Positions 18,037 through 28,120 of a DNA stretch of 64,000 nucleotides are shown here, in pieces. The notes under the pieces are model-generated. The model searched no databases. It worked only from the letters and a program-made list of their open reading frames with translations, and was not told the origin of the DNA. Origin of the DNA: Chelonobacter oris (lineage in GTDB: Bacteria > Pseudomonadota > Gammaproteobacteria > Enterobacterales > Pasteurellaceae); NCBI RefSeq assembly GCF_000772535.1, contig NZ_JSUM01000005.1, positions 55,368-119,367 of the forward strand. The letters run 5' to 3'. The position numbers and the translations under genes were made by a program. Each line of letters starts with the position of its first letter. The first letter of the stretch is position 1.

Positions 18037-20178
18037 ATGGCACAACTGGAAAACATCGAAGCAATTGAAAAACGCCTGTGGAAATCGGCTGATACCCTAC
18101 GCGCCAACTCCGAGCTGGCCAGTAACGAATACTTTTTGCCGGTGATGGGGCTGATCTTCCTGCGACATGCTTACAGCCGCTACTTATCGCTAAAAGACGA
18201 GATAATCGCAAACCTGCCCAGCCGTGGCGGTAAAACCCGCGAGCTTACAAAAGAAGATTTCTCTAAAAAGAGCGCCATCTATCTCAAGCCAGAAGCACAG
18301 TTCGACTACCTCATTGCTCTGACGGATGCTGATAATCGCGCCGAAGCCATTATTCATGCCATGGACTCCATCGAGACCGATTACACCAACCTCCGTAACC
18401 AGCTGCCGAAGCAGGAATACAACAACATTCCCAATGATGTATTAGGTATGTTGCTGCGTACGCTCAACCCAGAAGAGCTTAAAAAAGCCACGGGTGATAT
18501 CTTTGGCCGTATCTATGAATACTTCCTCACCCAGTTTGCCGATCAGGGTGCGCACGATGGTGGTGAATTTTTCACGCCGGTATCGTTAGTGCAGTTGATT
18601 GTGAATGTGTTGGAGCCAGATCACGGCAAAATTTTTGACCCGGCTTGCGGTTCCGGGGGCATGTTCGTACAAAGTGCCCACTTTATGGAGCGGCACGCGC
18701 AAGACCCGCATGAACTCACCTTTTACGGCCACGAAAAAAATCGCGTGACCACACGCCTGGCCAAAATGAACCTGGCGGTACACGGCCTTGAAGGCAACGT
18801 GGAAGGTGGTGAAGCCGCCATTACCTACTACAACGATCCCCACGAAGGCCTGTTCGGCACTGTCGACTATGTGATGGCCAACCCGCCCTTTAACGTGGAT
18901 GAAGTCGACGCCGATAAAATCAAAGGCGATAAGCGCCGCTTGCCGTTTGGCTTGCCGGGCGTAAATAAAAACAAAAAAGTCAGTAACGCCAACTACCTGT
19001 GGATTCAGTACTTTTATAGCTATCTCAACGATTCGGGCCGAGCAGGTTTTGTCATGTCATCCCAGGCTTCCAGTGCTGGGCGGGACGAAGCTAAGGTGCG
19101 CGAGCAGTTGGTCAAAACCGGTCATGTGGACATCATGGTCGATATTCGCGGTAACTTTTTCTATACCCGCACCGTGCCCTGCCAGTTGTGGTTTCTGAAT
19201 AAAAACAAGCCCGCGCACCTGAAAGACAAGGTGTTAATGCTGGATGCACGCAACGTCTACCGCAAAGTTACCCGCAAGATTTACGACTTCAGCCCCGAGC
19301 AGCAACAGAACCTGACTGCCGTGGTCTGGCTATACCGTGGCGAAGGAGAGCGTTTTGTTGAGCTGGTGCAGCAGTATATCGACAAGTCAATTTTCGAAGC
19401 TCGCTCCTGTGAACAATCTGAAGCGCTAGCCTGCGAGCCAATACCAGACTTTATCACTCAGTTGGGAAAATTCGGCCAAGCCTTTCAACCCTTTATGGAC
19501 AAACTGGAGCAGGGCGGCGTGAGTGTTGAGCCTTATGTCGATTTTCTGAATGCCAAAGGCTCGGTCGAAGGCGGTTGGTCCGCGTTTCAAATCCTGACCA
19601 ACGACCTGCAGAAATGGTGGAACGAATACGACTATAACGATGCTGCCAGCCTGCTGGACTTCATCGATAAAGATACCTGCCTAAAAGACCTGGCCGAACA
19701 AAGCCGCAACCTGATTAAAGAAATCGACCTGGCTTATAAGCTGGCAACCCGCGTGATTGAACTGGCCGAAGCCAATGATGCAAAAGACAGCGAACTCTGG
19801 GATAACACGCTGTTAAATGGCCGCAGTCGCAGCAACTTAAAGAAAACCGCCGATGACGCCCGCAAGCTGGCCGTAGAGCAACTCAAGCAGGTACGCTACT
19901 TCTACAAGCAAGCCCACTGGCTGTTAAGCCGCTTCCCGGAAGGCAAGCTCTGTGATGTGGAAGGCCTGGTCAAACTGGTAGATATCAAAGCGATCGAAGC
20001 CGCTGACTGGAGCCTGACGCCGGGCCGCTATGTGGGTGTGGTGCCGGAAGAGGTGGATGAAGACTTCGATTTTGAAGAAACCCTGCATGATATTCATATT
20101 GAACTGCAAGGTTTGAATTCTGAGGCCATAGAGCTAGCCGAAAAAATTGCCCGTAACTTTGAGGAGTTGGGGGTATGA
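18037..20178 (+). CDS. hsdM: Type I restriction-modification system methyltransferase subunit HsdM
   Basis: SAM-dependent adenine-N6 methyltransferase subunit that protects host DNA and forms the core of the type I complex. The 713-residue protein has an N-terminal helical domain (1-150), the SAM motif DPACGSGG at 201-208 and the catalytic NPPF at 282-285. It is longer than classic HsdM (about 500 residues): roughly the last 250 residues are a helical, charged extension. Near residues 454-468 the segment EARSCEQSEALACEP is encoded by an inverted-repeat stretch (19399-19438) and looks like an in-frame insertion. It overlaps hsdS by 4 bp. Confidence 0.93.
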   Translation: MAQLENIEAIEKRLWKSADTLRANSELASNEYFLPVMGLIFLRHAYSRYLSLKDEIIANLPSRGGKTRELTKEDFSKKSAIYLKPEAQFDYLIALTDADNRAEAIIHAMDSIETDYTNLRNQLPKQEYNNIPNDVLGMLLRTLNPEELKKATGDIFGRIYEYFLTQFADQGAHDGGEFFTPVSLVQLIVNVLEPDHGKIFDPACGSGGMFVQSAHFMERHAQDPHELTFYGHEKNRVTTRLAKMNLAVHGLEGNVEGGEAAITYYNDPHEGLFGTVDYVMANPPFNVDEVDADKIKGDKRRLPFGLPGVNKNKKVSNANYLWIQYFYSYLNDSGRAGFVMSSQASSAGRDEAKVREQLVKTGHVDIMVDIRGNFFYTRTVPCQLWFLNKNKPAHLKDKVLMLDARNVYRKVTRKIYDFSPEQQQNLTAVVWLYRGEGERFVELVQQYIDKSIFEARSCEQSEALACEPIPDFITQLGKFGQAFQPFMDKLEQGGVSVEPYVDFLNAKGSVEGGWSAFQILTNDLQKWWNEYDYNDAASLLDFIDKDTCLKDLAEQSRNLIKEIDLAYKLATRVIELAEANDAKDSELWDNTLLNGRSRSNLKKTADDARKLAVEQLKQVRYFYKQAHWLLSRFPEGKLCDVEGLVKLVDIKAIEAADWSLTPGRYVGVVPEEVDEDFDFEETLHDIHIELQGLNSEAIELAEKIARNFEELGV

Positions 20179-21329
20179 GCTGGCAAAGCGAACCTCTGTC
20201 AGCGTTAACCCTCAAAATTGGTAGCGGCTCAACTCCAAGAGGTGGTGATTCTGTCTATATATCTGAAGGTACAACGTTAATCCGTAGCCAAAATGTATAT
20301 AACAATGAATTTTCAACGGATGGCTTAGTTTATATCGATGAAAAAACAGCAGAAAAAATGAAAGGCGTTAGTGTTGAGAAGGAGGATGTTCTTGTCAACA
20401 TTACCGGCGATTCTGTTGCACGATGCTGTTTGGTCCATGATGCAGTACTCCCAGCAAGGGTAAATCAGCACGTTGCGATTTTAAGAACAAATCCAAAGAA
20501 GCTTCTGCCACATTTTCTTGCTTTCTACATGGTATCACCCTTCATGCAGGCCAAGATGCTTTCTTGGGCTGGTACTGGTGGAACCAGAAAAGCACTGACA
20601 AAAGGCATGCTAGAGGGATTTGAAATACCACTCCCCCCTGTTGATGTTCAAGATAAAATCGTCCAAAAGATTAGGACTTATAACGACCTCATCGAAAACA
20701 ACCGCCGCCGTATTCAGTTGCTGGAAGAATCCGCTCGCCTGCTGTATCAGGAATGGTTTGTTCACTTGCGCTTCCCCGGACATAAGCAAGTTAAGATTAC
20801 TGATGGTGTGCCGGAAGGGTGGTCAAAGGAACCTTTAGAGAACTTACTGGTTCTTCAGCGTGGGTTCGACTTGCCTGTTTCCAAACGTATAGAAGGAAGC
20901 GTTCCCATCTATGCATCCACAGGTATTAATGGATTCCATAATGTGGCGAAGGTAAAAGGCCCTGGTGTCGTCACGGGAAGATCTGGTTCACTGGGAACGG
21001 TAATGTATGTTGCTAAAGACTATTGGCCACTCAATACGACATTGTGGGTGAAGGAATTCAAAAAAGCGTCACCCATATTCGCAACATATTTGCTAAGAGC
21101 AATGAAGCTTGAAGGCTATAACGGCGGTGCGGCTGTTCCCACATTAAATCGAAATGACGTTCATAAGGTCGATGTTCTGTGCCCTGAATCGAAATTAATG
21201 AATGAATTCGAAGTTCAGGTAGAAAACATTTTCAAACAGATAGACAAACTAAAAGAATATAACGAGAAGCTAGCCCAAGCACGTGACCTGCTACTACCCA
21301 AACTTATGAGCGGCAAGCTAACCGTGTAA
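20175..21329 (+). CDS. hsdS: Type I restriction-modification specificity subunit HsdS
   Basis: Specificity subunit that reads the bipartite target sequence. The 384-residue protein has two target-recognition domains (about 1-155 and 205-345), each followed by a conserved helical spacer (IVQKIRTYNDLIENNRRRIQ and the C-terminal IFKQIDKLKEYNEKLAQARD). Both halves appear complete. The recognition site cannot be predicted from sequence alone. The start overlaps the hsdM stop (ATGA). Fourteen bases separate its stop from the helicase gene. Confidence 0.92.
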   Translation: MSWQSEPLSALTLKIGSGSTPRGGDSVYISEGTTLIRSQNVYNNEFSTDGLVYIDEKTAEKMKGVSVEKEDVLVNITGDSVARCCLVHDAVLPARVNQHVAILRTNPKKLLPHFLAFYMVSPFMQAKMLSWAGTGGTRKALTKGMLEGFEIPLPPVDVQDKIVQKIRTYNDLIENNRRRIQLLEESARLLYQEWFVHLRFPGHKQVKITDGVPEGWSKEPLENLLVLQRGFDLPVSKRIEGSVPIYASTGINGFHNVAKVKGPGVVTGRSGSLGTVMYVAKDYWPLNTTLWVKEFKKASPIFATYLLRAMKLEGYNGGAAVPTLNRNDVHKVDVLCPESKLMNEFEVQVENIFKQIDKLKEYNEKLAQARDLLLPKLMSGKLTV

Positions 21330-21343
21330 ATCAAGGAGTGATC

Positions 21344-23476
21344 ATGAACCGTGCCCAAGCCCAACAATTATTACAAACCGCTCTAGCTAATCCCGCCGCC
21401 GAATTCCGTGATGGACAGTGGGAGGCCATTGATGCACTGGTGAATCATCGGCAGAAACTGTTGGTGGTACAGCGCACCGGTTGGGGTAAAAGCTCGGTTT
21501 ACTTTATCAGTACCAAAATTTTCCGCGATCGTGGTATGGGGCCAACCATTATCGTATCGCCTTTGCTGGCCTTGATGCGTAACCAAATTGAATCTGCTGC
21601 TCGACTTGGCATAGTCGCCGAGACGATGAATTCAACCAATACTGATGATTGGCGTTCGGTAACTCAGCGGATTCTGAATAATCAAATCGACTGCTTGTTG
21701 ATTTCCCCTGAGCGCTTGGCTAATGACAGCTTTATTGAAACTGTGTTGCAGCCCATTGCCGACCGCATAGCCCTGATGGTGATTGATGAAGCGCACTGTA
21801 TTTCCGATTGGGGTCATGACTTCCGCCCCGACTACCGTCGTATTGTGAATATTCTTCGCCAGTTGCCTGCCAATACGCCGGTGCTGGGCACTACAGCCAC
21901 GGCGAATAACCGCGTGGTTGCGGATATTCAAACTCAGCTTGGAAATATTCAAATTCACCGTGGTCCGTTGATTCGGGAAAGTCTCTCCTTGCAGACCATG
22001 GTGTTACCGGATCAGGCATCTCGTTTGGCTTGGTTGGCGCAGGTGATACCCACGTTGCCGGGTACAGGTATTGTCTACGTACTGACTCAGCGTGATGCCG
22101 ATTTGGTTGCAAAATGGTTGAATCAGCAGGGGATATCTGCACTGGCATATTACAGTGGCGTAACGCATCCTAATTTTGTTAATTATGCAGGGAAAGAAGA
22201 TACAGATCTCTACCGCCAATTTCTGGAAACTCAGTTACTAGAAAACAAAATCAAAGTTCTTGTTGCAACTACTGCATTAGGGATGGGGTATGACAAACCT
22301 GACCTAGGCTTTGTGCTTCATTACCAAGCCCCAAGTTCGATAGTTGCTTACTATCAACAAGTAGGTCGCGCCGGTCGTGGAATCGAAAATGCGATTGGCG
22401 TACTAATGTCAGGTACTGAGGATAACGACATTCATGCTTTCTTTCGCCGAACAGCCTTTCCAAGTCAAGATGATGTTCAGCGTCTACTTGCAGCATTAGA
22501 AGATGCAGACGGATTGTCACTTGAGAAGTTAGAGAAAGAAGCAAACCTGCCGCAAAAGCGAATAGAGCATGTTTTGAAATATTTGCGTACTGAGAGTCCA
22601 TCGCCTGTCATTGCGATTGGAAAGACTTGGTTTAGAGCTCCTGTTCGCTACCAAATGGATCTAGAGCATATTCGTAAAATTACAGAGATTCGTGAGCGCG
22701 AATGGAGCGAGATTAATGATTATCTCAATACTTCAGGTTGTTTAATGTTGGCTTTACGTAATGCGCTTGATGACCCTTCACAGGAAACTTGTGGCAAATG
22801 TGAGAACTGTATTGCGGAGCCAGTGCTTACCAAAGTTTTCGATCAAGAAATTGGAATAAGAGCAACTCAGTTTTTAAGACACTCAGAAGAAATTATTAAG
22901 CCCCGTAAGCAAATAGCAGCTTCGAATGATGAGGCAGCGAGAACATTTGTTGAATATGAATTTCCGCGTAATCTCGGTGACTTAGTCGCTCAAGAGGGCC
23001 GTGTTTTATCCCGCTGGGGCGATGCCGGTTGGGGGCGGACGGTTGCCGACAACAAACATGCCGGGCGTTTCAGTGATGAGTTGGTTGAAGCCATGGCAGA
23101 AATGATTCAGCAGCGTTGGCAGCCTAACCCCGCACCTCAATGGGTATGTTGCGTGCCGTCGCGTAATCATCCTGAACTGGTACCGGATTTTGCTCGCCGG
23201 CTGGCTGCACGCTTGGGGCTGCCGTTTGTGGATGCAGTTAGCAAAGTCAAAGACAATCAGCCGCAAAAAGGCCAGCAGAATCGCTTCCACCAATGTCGCA
23301 ATCTGGATGGTGCATTTGCTGTGACTCAGCTTTATCAGGGGCAACCGGTTTTGTTAGTGGATGACATAGTGGACTCCGGCTGGACGCTAACGGTCGTCGC
23401 GGCACTCCTCCAGCAAGCAGGCAGCGGCGTGGTTTACCCCATCGCGCTGGCTTCATCTTCGGTGAAAGACTCATGA
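21344..23476 (+). CDS. RecQ-like DNA helicase fused to a ComF-like phosphoribosyltransferase
   Basis: Protein of 710 residues. Residues 1-380 are a superfamily 2 helicase of RecQ type: Walker A GWGKSS at 46-51, DEAH at 148-151 and motif VI YYQQVGRAGRG at 336-346. A RecQ-type zinc cluster follows (C466, C483, C486, C489). Residues about 595-705 are a phosphoribosyltransferase domain with the PRPP loop VLLVDDIVDSGWT (669-681) and a ComF-like upstream segment. The ATG at 21344 is preferred over a GTG 6 bp earlier because AAGGAG precedes it. It overlaps the DprA-like gene by 4 bp inside the restriction operon. The pair recalls ShosTA (PRTase toxin, DprA-like antitoxin), here with a helicase attached. 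Function is inferred. Confidence 0.87.
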   Translation: MNRAQAQQLLQTALANPAAEFRDGQWEAIDALVNHRQKLLVVQRTGWGKSSVYFISTKIFRDRGMGPTIIVSPLLALMRNQIESAARLGIVAETMNSTNTDDWRSVTQRILNNQIDCLLISPERLANDSFIETVLQPIADRIALMVIDEAHCISDWGHDFRPDYRRIVNILRQLPANTPVLGTTATANNRVVADIQTQLGNIQIHRGPLIRESLSLQTMVLPDQASRLAWLAQVIPTLPGTGIVYVLTQRDADLVAKWLNQQGISALAYYSGVTHPNFVNYAGKEDTDLYRQFLETQLLENKIKVLVATTALGMGYDKPDLGFVLHYQAPSSIVAYYQQVGRAGRGIENAIGVLMSGTEDNDIHAFFRRTAFPSQDDVQRLLAALEDADGLSLEKLEKEANLPQKRIEHVLKYLRTESPSPVIAIGKTWFRAPVRYQMDLEHIRKITEIREREWSEINDYLNTSGCLMLALRNALDDPSQETCGKCENCIAEPVLTKVFDQEIGIRATQFLRHSEEIIKPRKQIAASNDEAARTFVEYEFPRNLGDLVAQEGRVLSRWGDAGWGRTVADNKHAGRFSDELVEAMAEMIQQRWQPNPAPQWVCCVPSRNHPELVPDFARRLAARLGLPFVDAVSKVKDNQPQKGQQNRFHQCRNLDGAFAVTQLYQGQPVLLVDDIVDSGWTLTVVAALLQQAGSGVVYPIALASSSVKDS

Positions 23477-24861
23477 ATGTATCCCGCTTTTCATCAGCTG
23501 ATGGCTCTTTACCAGCTAACGGCTCTTTGTCACCCACGGCGCAAGCGACCTTGCTGTTGACCAGCTATTTCTCAAAAGCCAGTAGCGAAAGCGCAAAGCC
23601 GCTGACCAATGCCGAATGGGGTCGCTTTGCCTTGTGGTTAAAAGAAAAGTCCACCACACCAGCTGATCTGTTGGTTTCCGACCCGAAAGCTTTGCTGCAA
23701 GGCTGGCACGATGCGCGTATCAGTGCGGAGCGCATCATTGAATTGCTGAGCCGTGGTCATAGCCTCGCACTGGCCATGGAAAAATGGCAACGGGCAGGCC
23801 TGTGGGTGGTCACCCGTTCCGACCCGGAATATCCAAGGCGTTTAAAGCAGCAGCTAAAAACAGATTCCCCGCCAGTGCTGTTTGGTTGTGGTAACAAAGC
23901 CTTGTTGAGTGCCGGTGGCTTGGCGGTTATTGGCTCGCGCAATGCCAGTGAGTCTGATTTGGCTTTTACCGACCAAGTGGGGGCTAAAGCAGCGGCAGAG
24001 GGTATTGCCATTGTCTCTGGTGGTGCTCGGGGTGTCGATGAAACGGCAATGCTGGGGGCTATGAAACAAGGCGGTGTGGTGATCGGCGTGATGGCCGATA
24101 GCCTGCTAAAAGCAGCGACCAGCAGTAAGTGGCGTAAAGGTCTGATGAATGGCCATGCAGTGCTGGTATCGCCTTTCTACCCCGAGGCGGGGTTTAGTGC
24201 GGGTAATGCCATGGCTCGTAATAAATATATCTACTGTCTGGCAGACAGCTCTCTGGTGATTCACTCCGGTAAAAAAGGTGGCACGCTCAACGGAGCAGAA
24301 GAAAATCTGAAAAAGGGATGGGTGCCGCTGTGGGTTAAACACACGACGGACAAGGATGCCGCCAATGCCGATTTGGTCACCAAAGGTGGCCGTTGGCTGG
24401 AGGCTGATAATACTCAAGCCTTCAAGATTGCGGAATTAATGTGCAATGAAGGTGGGCGTGTGAATCAGGTGAAGGAACAAATGGGCGATCTCTTTTCCAT
24501 GCCTGCACAGCCCGAATTGTTTTTTGAGCCTGAATCTAATCCTGAGCCAGATTCTGGGCCTGAAGAAGTTATAGAGTCAGAGCGCGAGATAGTCGTTAGC
24601 GAAAGCCAGACAAAGATTCAGGCTATTCCAGAGCAGACTGCCGAAAGCGAAGCTGCCCCATCAGGCCCTGTCGATTTCTATCAGATGTTTATCTCCGAAC
24701 TTCAACACTTGGCTGAAAAGCCAGTAACCGTTGATGCGCTGATTGAAAGCACACAGCTTCATAAGTCTCAGTTAACTGAGTGGCTGAAACGTGCTGTTGA
24801 TGACGGGGTGGTGAAAAAGCTCAATCGCCCTGCACGTTTTCAAGTCAAGAACAAGAAATAG
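23473..24861 (+). CDS. DprA/Smf-like protein, partner of the RecQ-PRTase
   Basis: Protein of 462 residues. Residues about 110-310 form the Rossmann-like DprA/Smf fold with the family motifs VIGSRNAS (152-159) and SGGARGVDETAM (182-193) and a later HSGKKGGTLNGAEE. A Glu/Pro/Ser-rich acidic linker (about 345-400) leads to a winged helix (about 415-460, VDALIESTQLHKSQLTEWLK) like the DML1 domain of some DprA proteins. The first 110 residues carry a helical extension. Housekeeping DprA loads RecA on incoming single strands in transformation. This copy lies in a defence operon, overlapping the helicase gene by 4 bp, and may sense or bind DNA for that system. Confidence 0.87.
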   Translation: MNVSRFSSADGSLPANGSLSPTAQATLLLTSYFSKASSESAKPLTNAEWGRFALWLKEKSTTPADLLVSDPKALLQGWHDARISAERIIELLSRGHSLALAMEKWQRAGLWVVTRSDPEYPRRLKQQLKTDSPPVLFGCGNKALLSAGGLAVIGSRNASESDLAFTDQVGAKAAAEGIAIVSGGARGVDETAMLGAMKQGGVVIGVMADSLLKAATSSKWRKGLMNGHAVLVSPFYPEAGFSAGNAMARNKYIYCLADSSLVIHSGKKGGTLNGAEENLKKGWVPLWVKHTTDKDAANADLVTKGGRWLEADNTQAFKIAELMCNEGGRVNQVKEQMGDLFSMPAQPELFFEPESNPEPDSGPEEVIESEREIVVSESQTKIQAIPEQTAESEAAPSGPVDFYQMFISELQHLAEKPVTVDALIESTQLHKSQLTEWLKRAVDDGVVKKLNRPARFQVKNKK

Positions 24862-24873
24862 AAGGATTTGCTC

Positions 24874-27800
24874 ATGGCCATGACAGAAGAAACCCTGGTT
24901 CAGGAAGTCACTGCAGACTACTTGCTGAATCAGTTGCAGTGGGATGAATCTGTCCTGGGTATGTATGAAAAGCTGGGCAAGGAGGGTGATTTAGGTCGGC
25001 TTTCAGAGCAAGAGGTGGTGTTAACCCGCTATTTGGGCGAGAAACTGATAGAGCTCAACCCTGGCTTGCCGGATGTCGCCTACCAAGAGGCGCTGCGCGT
25101 GGTTTGTGAGATGCCAGCATCCACCAATATTGTTGCTGTAAATAAGGAGAAATACTCCCTTCATAAGAATGGCGTAGAGGTGAGCTTCCATAACGAAAAA
25201 GGTGAACGGGTAAAGAAACGGCTTCGCCTGTTTGATTTTGACAACTACGAAAACAATCACTTCTTGCTGGTCAGAGAGTTTTGGATCAAAGGCGATATTT
25301 ATCGTCGCAGAGCAGACCTTGTGGGCTTTGTGAATGGTATTCCGCTGCTGTTTATGGAGGTGAAAAACGTTCACAAGGATATCCGTGCTGCCTATGAGCA
25401 AAATCTTGCGGACTACAAAGACACCGTCCCGCACCTGTTTTATCACAACGCCTTTATTATCTTGGGCAATGGTATTGACGCCAAGATTGGCTCCGTTTCC
25501 AGTAAATTTGAGCATTTCAATGACTGGAAGCGTTTGAATGAAAGTGAGCCTGGTGTGGTGGATATGGAAACCTTGTTGAAAGGTACCTGCTCCAAAGCCA
25601 ATCTCATGAACATTTTTGAGAACTTCACTCTGTTTGACCAGAGCTCGGGCCGCCTGGTAAAGATTATTGCCCGCAATCACCAATATCTTGGTGTCAGCCG
25701 TGCCATTGATGCCGTGATTAATCGTGGCGAGCGGATGGGTAAGTTGGGAGTTTTCTGGCATACCCAGGGCTCTGGAAAGTCCTATTCGATTGTCTTTTTC
25801 GCTCAGATGGTGCATCGAAAACTGGGTGGGAACTATACCTTTGTGGTGCTGACTGACCGAGAAGATCTCGATACACAGATTTATAAAACCTTTGCAGGCT
25901 GTGGCTTGGTCGACAACGATAAAGACCCGTGCCGCGCCGATAGTGGTAAAGACCTGAAAGAGCTGATCGGCCAGCAAAAGGCGTTTGTATTTACCTTGAT
26001 TCAAAAATTTAACGAAAAAGTCGACCCTAAAAAGCCTTATTCCGAGCGCGACGACATTATCGTCATCACCGACGAAGCTCACCGCACGCAATATGGCACG
26101 TTGTCGTTAAACATGCGCAACGCCTTGCCCAATGCCAGTTTTATCGGCTTCACCGGAACTCCATTATTTAAAGATGATGAGATAACCAAGAAGGTTTTTG
26201 GTGATTACATCTCTACCTATGACTTTCAGCGGGCTGTCGAGGATAAAGCGACAGTGCCCTTGTACTACGATGCCCGTGGTGAAGAATTGGTATTTACCGA
26301 TGAAGATGGCAACGAGCATACGGTTGCGGACCCCAAAGGCATCAATGAGCGCATAGCGGAAAAGCTGGATGAGTTGGAAATTGAGGATGTAGACGTTCAG
26401 CAAAGGTTGGAGCGAGAGCTGAAGCGTGATTATCACATTATCACTGCAACCAGCCGACTGGATCAGATAGCACGTGACTTTGTGGCTCATTATGCCAACG
26501 CTTGGGAAACCGGCAAGGCGATGTTTGTGTGCCTCGACAAGATCACTTGTGTACGGATGCACAAATTGATCGATTTTTACTGGCAACAGGAAATTAAAAC
26601 CAAAGAAAAAGCACTTTTGTCGGCTACGGATGAGCAGGATCTAGCTTGGCGAGAGCGGCAATTGGCGTGGATGAAAGAAACGCTGATGGCGGTTGTGGTC
26701 AGTGAAGAGCAAGGTGAAGTCGCCAAGTTTGAAAAATGGGGGCTGGATATCAAGCCTCACCGCCAGTTGCTTAAAGCAGGACTTGAACTGGCTGATGGCT
26801 CTCGACTGGACATGGAAGAAGCCTTTAAATCCAGCGAACACCCTTTTAGAGTCGCCGTTGTCTGTGCCATGTGGCTGACCGGATTTGATGTGCCCACACT
26901 TTCTACCCTCTATTTGGACAAGCCTTTGAAGGCGCATACCTTGATGCAAGCTATCGCCAGGGCTAACCGAGTAGCGGAAGGCAAGAATAACGGTTTGATC
27001 GTGGATTACTGCGGGATACTGAAAAACCTGCGTAAAGCATTGGCAACCTTCGCCGGTGCTGGTGACGAGGGTCATGGCGGAGGTGAGGGCGAAAATGAAC
27101 CCGCCAAGCCCAATGAAGAGTTGTTAGAAAGTCTGAACGAGTCGATCAGTTTTGTTGCTGAGTTTTTACGAAAGCATGATTTTGAACTAAGCCGGATTAT
27201 TACAGAAACAGGTTTTGCTAAAAATGCAGCGATTGCTCAAGCCAAGGAAATCATCAATCAAAATGACGAAACACGGAAACGTTTCGAGGTAATGGCCAGA
27301 GAGGTGTTCAACAAGTTTAAAGCCTGCATTAACGTGCCTGGCGTTAATGGTTATCGTGATATGCGTGATGCAATCAACGTACTCTATAAGAGTTTGCAGG
27401 CAGATAAAGAGAAAGCCGACATCTCCGACATCATGAAAGAGCTGTACGAAATTGTTGACGGTAGTATCGATACCACACATAAAGTCAAAGAGCCGAAACC
27501 GGATGGTGATCGAATTTACGATATCAGCAAGATCGATTTTGAACGACTCCGCCAAGAGTTTTCTAGGTCAGAGCGAAAGAATACTACAGTGCAATCGCTC
27601 AAGCACGCGGTTGAGAAGAAGCTAGCCCGGCTCATGATGCAAAATCCGTTACGTACCGATTATCAAGAGCACTACGAAAAATTAGTTAAGGAATATAATC
27701 AGGAAAAGGATCGCGCTGTTATTGAAAAAACCTTTGAGGCACTGCTAAAACTGAATGAAGAGCTTTCTCATGAAGAGAGGCGAGCAATCAGGGAAGGCCT

Positions 27801-28116
27801 GGATGAGGAGTCTTTGGTATTGTTTGATCTCCTCAGTAAGCCGAGTTTGCAGCCAAAAGAGATTGCTAAGATCAAACAGGTCGCCACTACTTTGCTGGCA
27901 ATGCTAAAGGCAGAGCGGCTGAAAGTTGCGAACTGGCAGCAAAAAGAATCTACTCGCGACGCGGTTAAGCAGCAGATATTTGATTTTCTTTACGATGAAA
28001 GAACAGGGTTGCCCGTTGAGCAATATGAAGAGGATGAGATTTCTCATATCACTGAGAGGGTATTTCTTCACATATATAGGGCGTACCCCGAACTGCCATC
28101 GCCTATTTATAGGTGA
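24874..28116 (+). CDS. hsdR: Type I restriction-modification endonuclease/translocase HsdR
   Basis: Motor and nuclease subunit that translocates unmodified DNA and cleaves it at a distance. The 1080-residue protein has an N-terminal PD-(D/E)xK nuclease (D148, then E162-V-K164 in FMEVKN), Walker A TQGSGKS at 297-303, DEAH at 400-403 and the SF2 motif FTGTPLF. A long helical C-terminal region follows. The ATG at 24874 is chosen over an upstream TTG because GAAGGA lies 7 bases before it. An ATG at 24880 is also possible. It is the last operon gene, 12 bp after the DprA-like gene. Confidence 0.95.
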   Translation: MAMTEETLVQEVTADYLLNQLQWDESVLGMYEKLGKEGDLGRLSEQEVVLTRYLGEKLIELNPGLPDVAYQEALRVVCEMPASTNIVAVNKEKYSLHKNGVEVSFHNEKGERVKKRLRLFDFDNYENNHFLLVREFWIKGDIYRRRADLVGFVNGIPLLFMEVKNVHKDIRAAYEQNLADYKDTVPHLFYHNAFIILGNGIDAKIGSVSSKFEHFNDWKRLNESEPGVVDMETLLKGTCSKANLMNIFENFTLFDQSSGRLVKIIARNHQYLGVSRAIDAVINRGERMGKLGVFWHTQGSGKSYSIVFFAQMVHRKLGGNYTFVVLTDREDLDTQIYKTFAGCGLVDNDKDPCRADSGKDLKELIGQQKAFVFTLIQKFNEKVDPKKPYSERDDIIVITDEAHRTQYGTLSLNMRNALPNASFIGFTGTPLFKDDEITKKVFGDYISTYDFQRAVEDKATVPLYYDARGEELVFTDEDGNEHTVADPKGINERIAEKLDELEIEDVDVQQRLERELKRDYHIITATSRLDQIARDFVAHYANAWETGKAMFVCLDKITCVRMHKLIDFYWQQEIKTKEKALLSATDEQDLAWRERQLAWMKETLMAVVVSEEQGEVAKFEKWGLDIKPHRQLLKAGLELADGSRLDMEEAFKSSEHPFRVAVVCAMWLTGFDVPTLSTLYLDKPLKAHTLMQAIARANRVAEGKNNGLIVDYCGILKNLRKALATFAGAGDEGHGGGEGENEPAKPNEELLESLNESISFVAEFLRKHDFELSRIITETGFAKNAAIAQAKEIINQNDETRKRFEVMAREVFNKFKACINVPGVNGYRDMRDAINVLYKSLQADKEKADISDIMKELYEIVDGSIDTTHKVKEPKPDGDRIYDISKIDFERLRQEFSRSERKNTTVQSLKHAVEKKLARLMMQNPLRTDYQEHYEKLVKEYNQEKDRAVIEKTFEALLKLNEELSHEERRAIREGLDEESLVLFDLLSKPSLQPKEIAKIKQVATTLLAMLKAERLKVANWQQKESTRDAVKQQIFDFLYDERTGLPVEQYEEDEISHITERVFLHIYRAYPELPSPIYR

Positions 28117-28120
28117 AGAA

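Noticed and set aside
25021..26091. Long (356-codon) minus-strand frame inside hsdR
   Set aside because: hsdR has intact nuclease and motor motifs on the plus strand. The antisense frame shows no recognisable domain.
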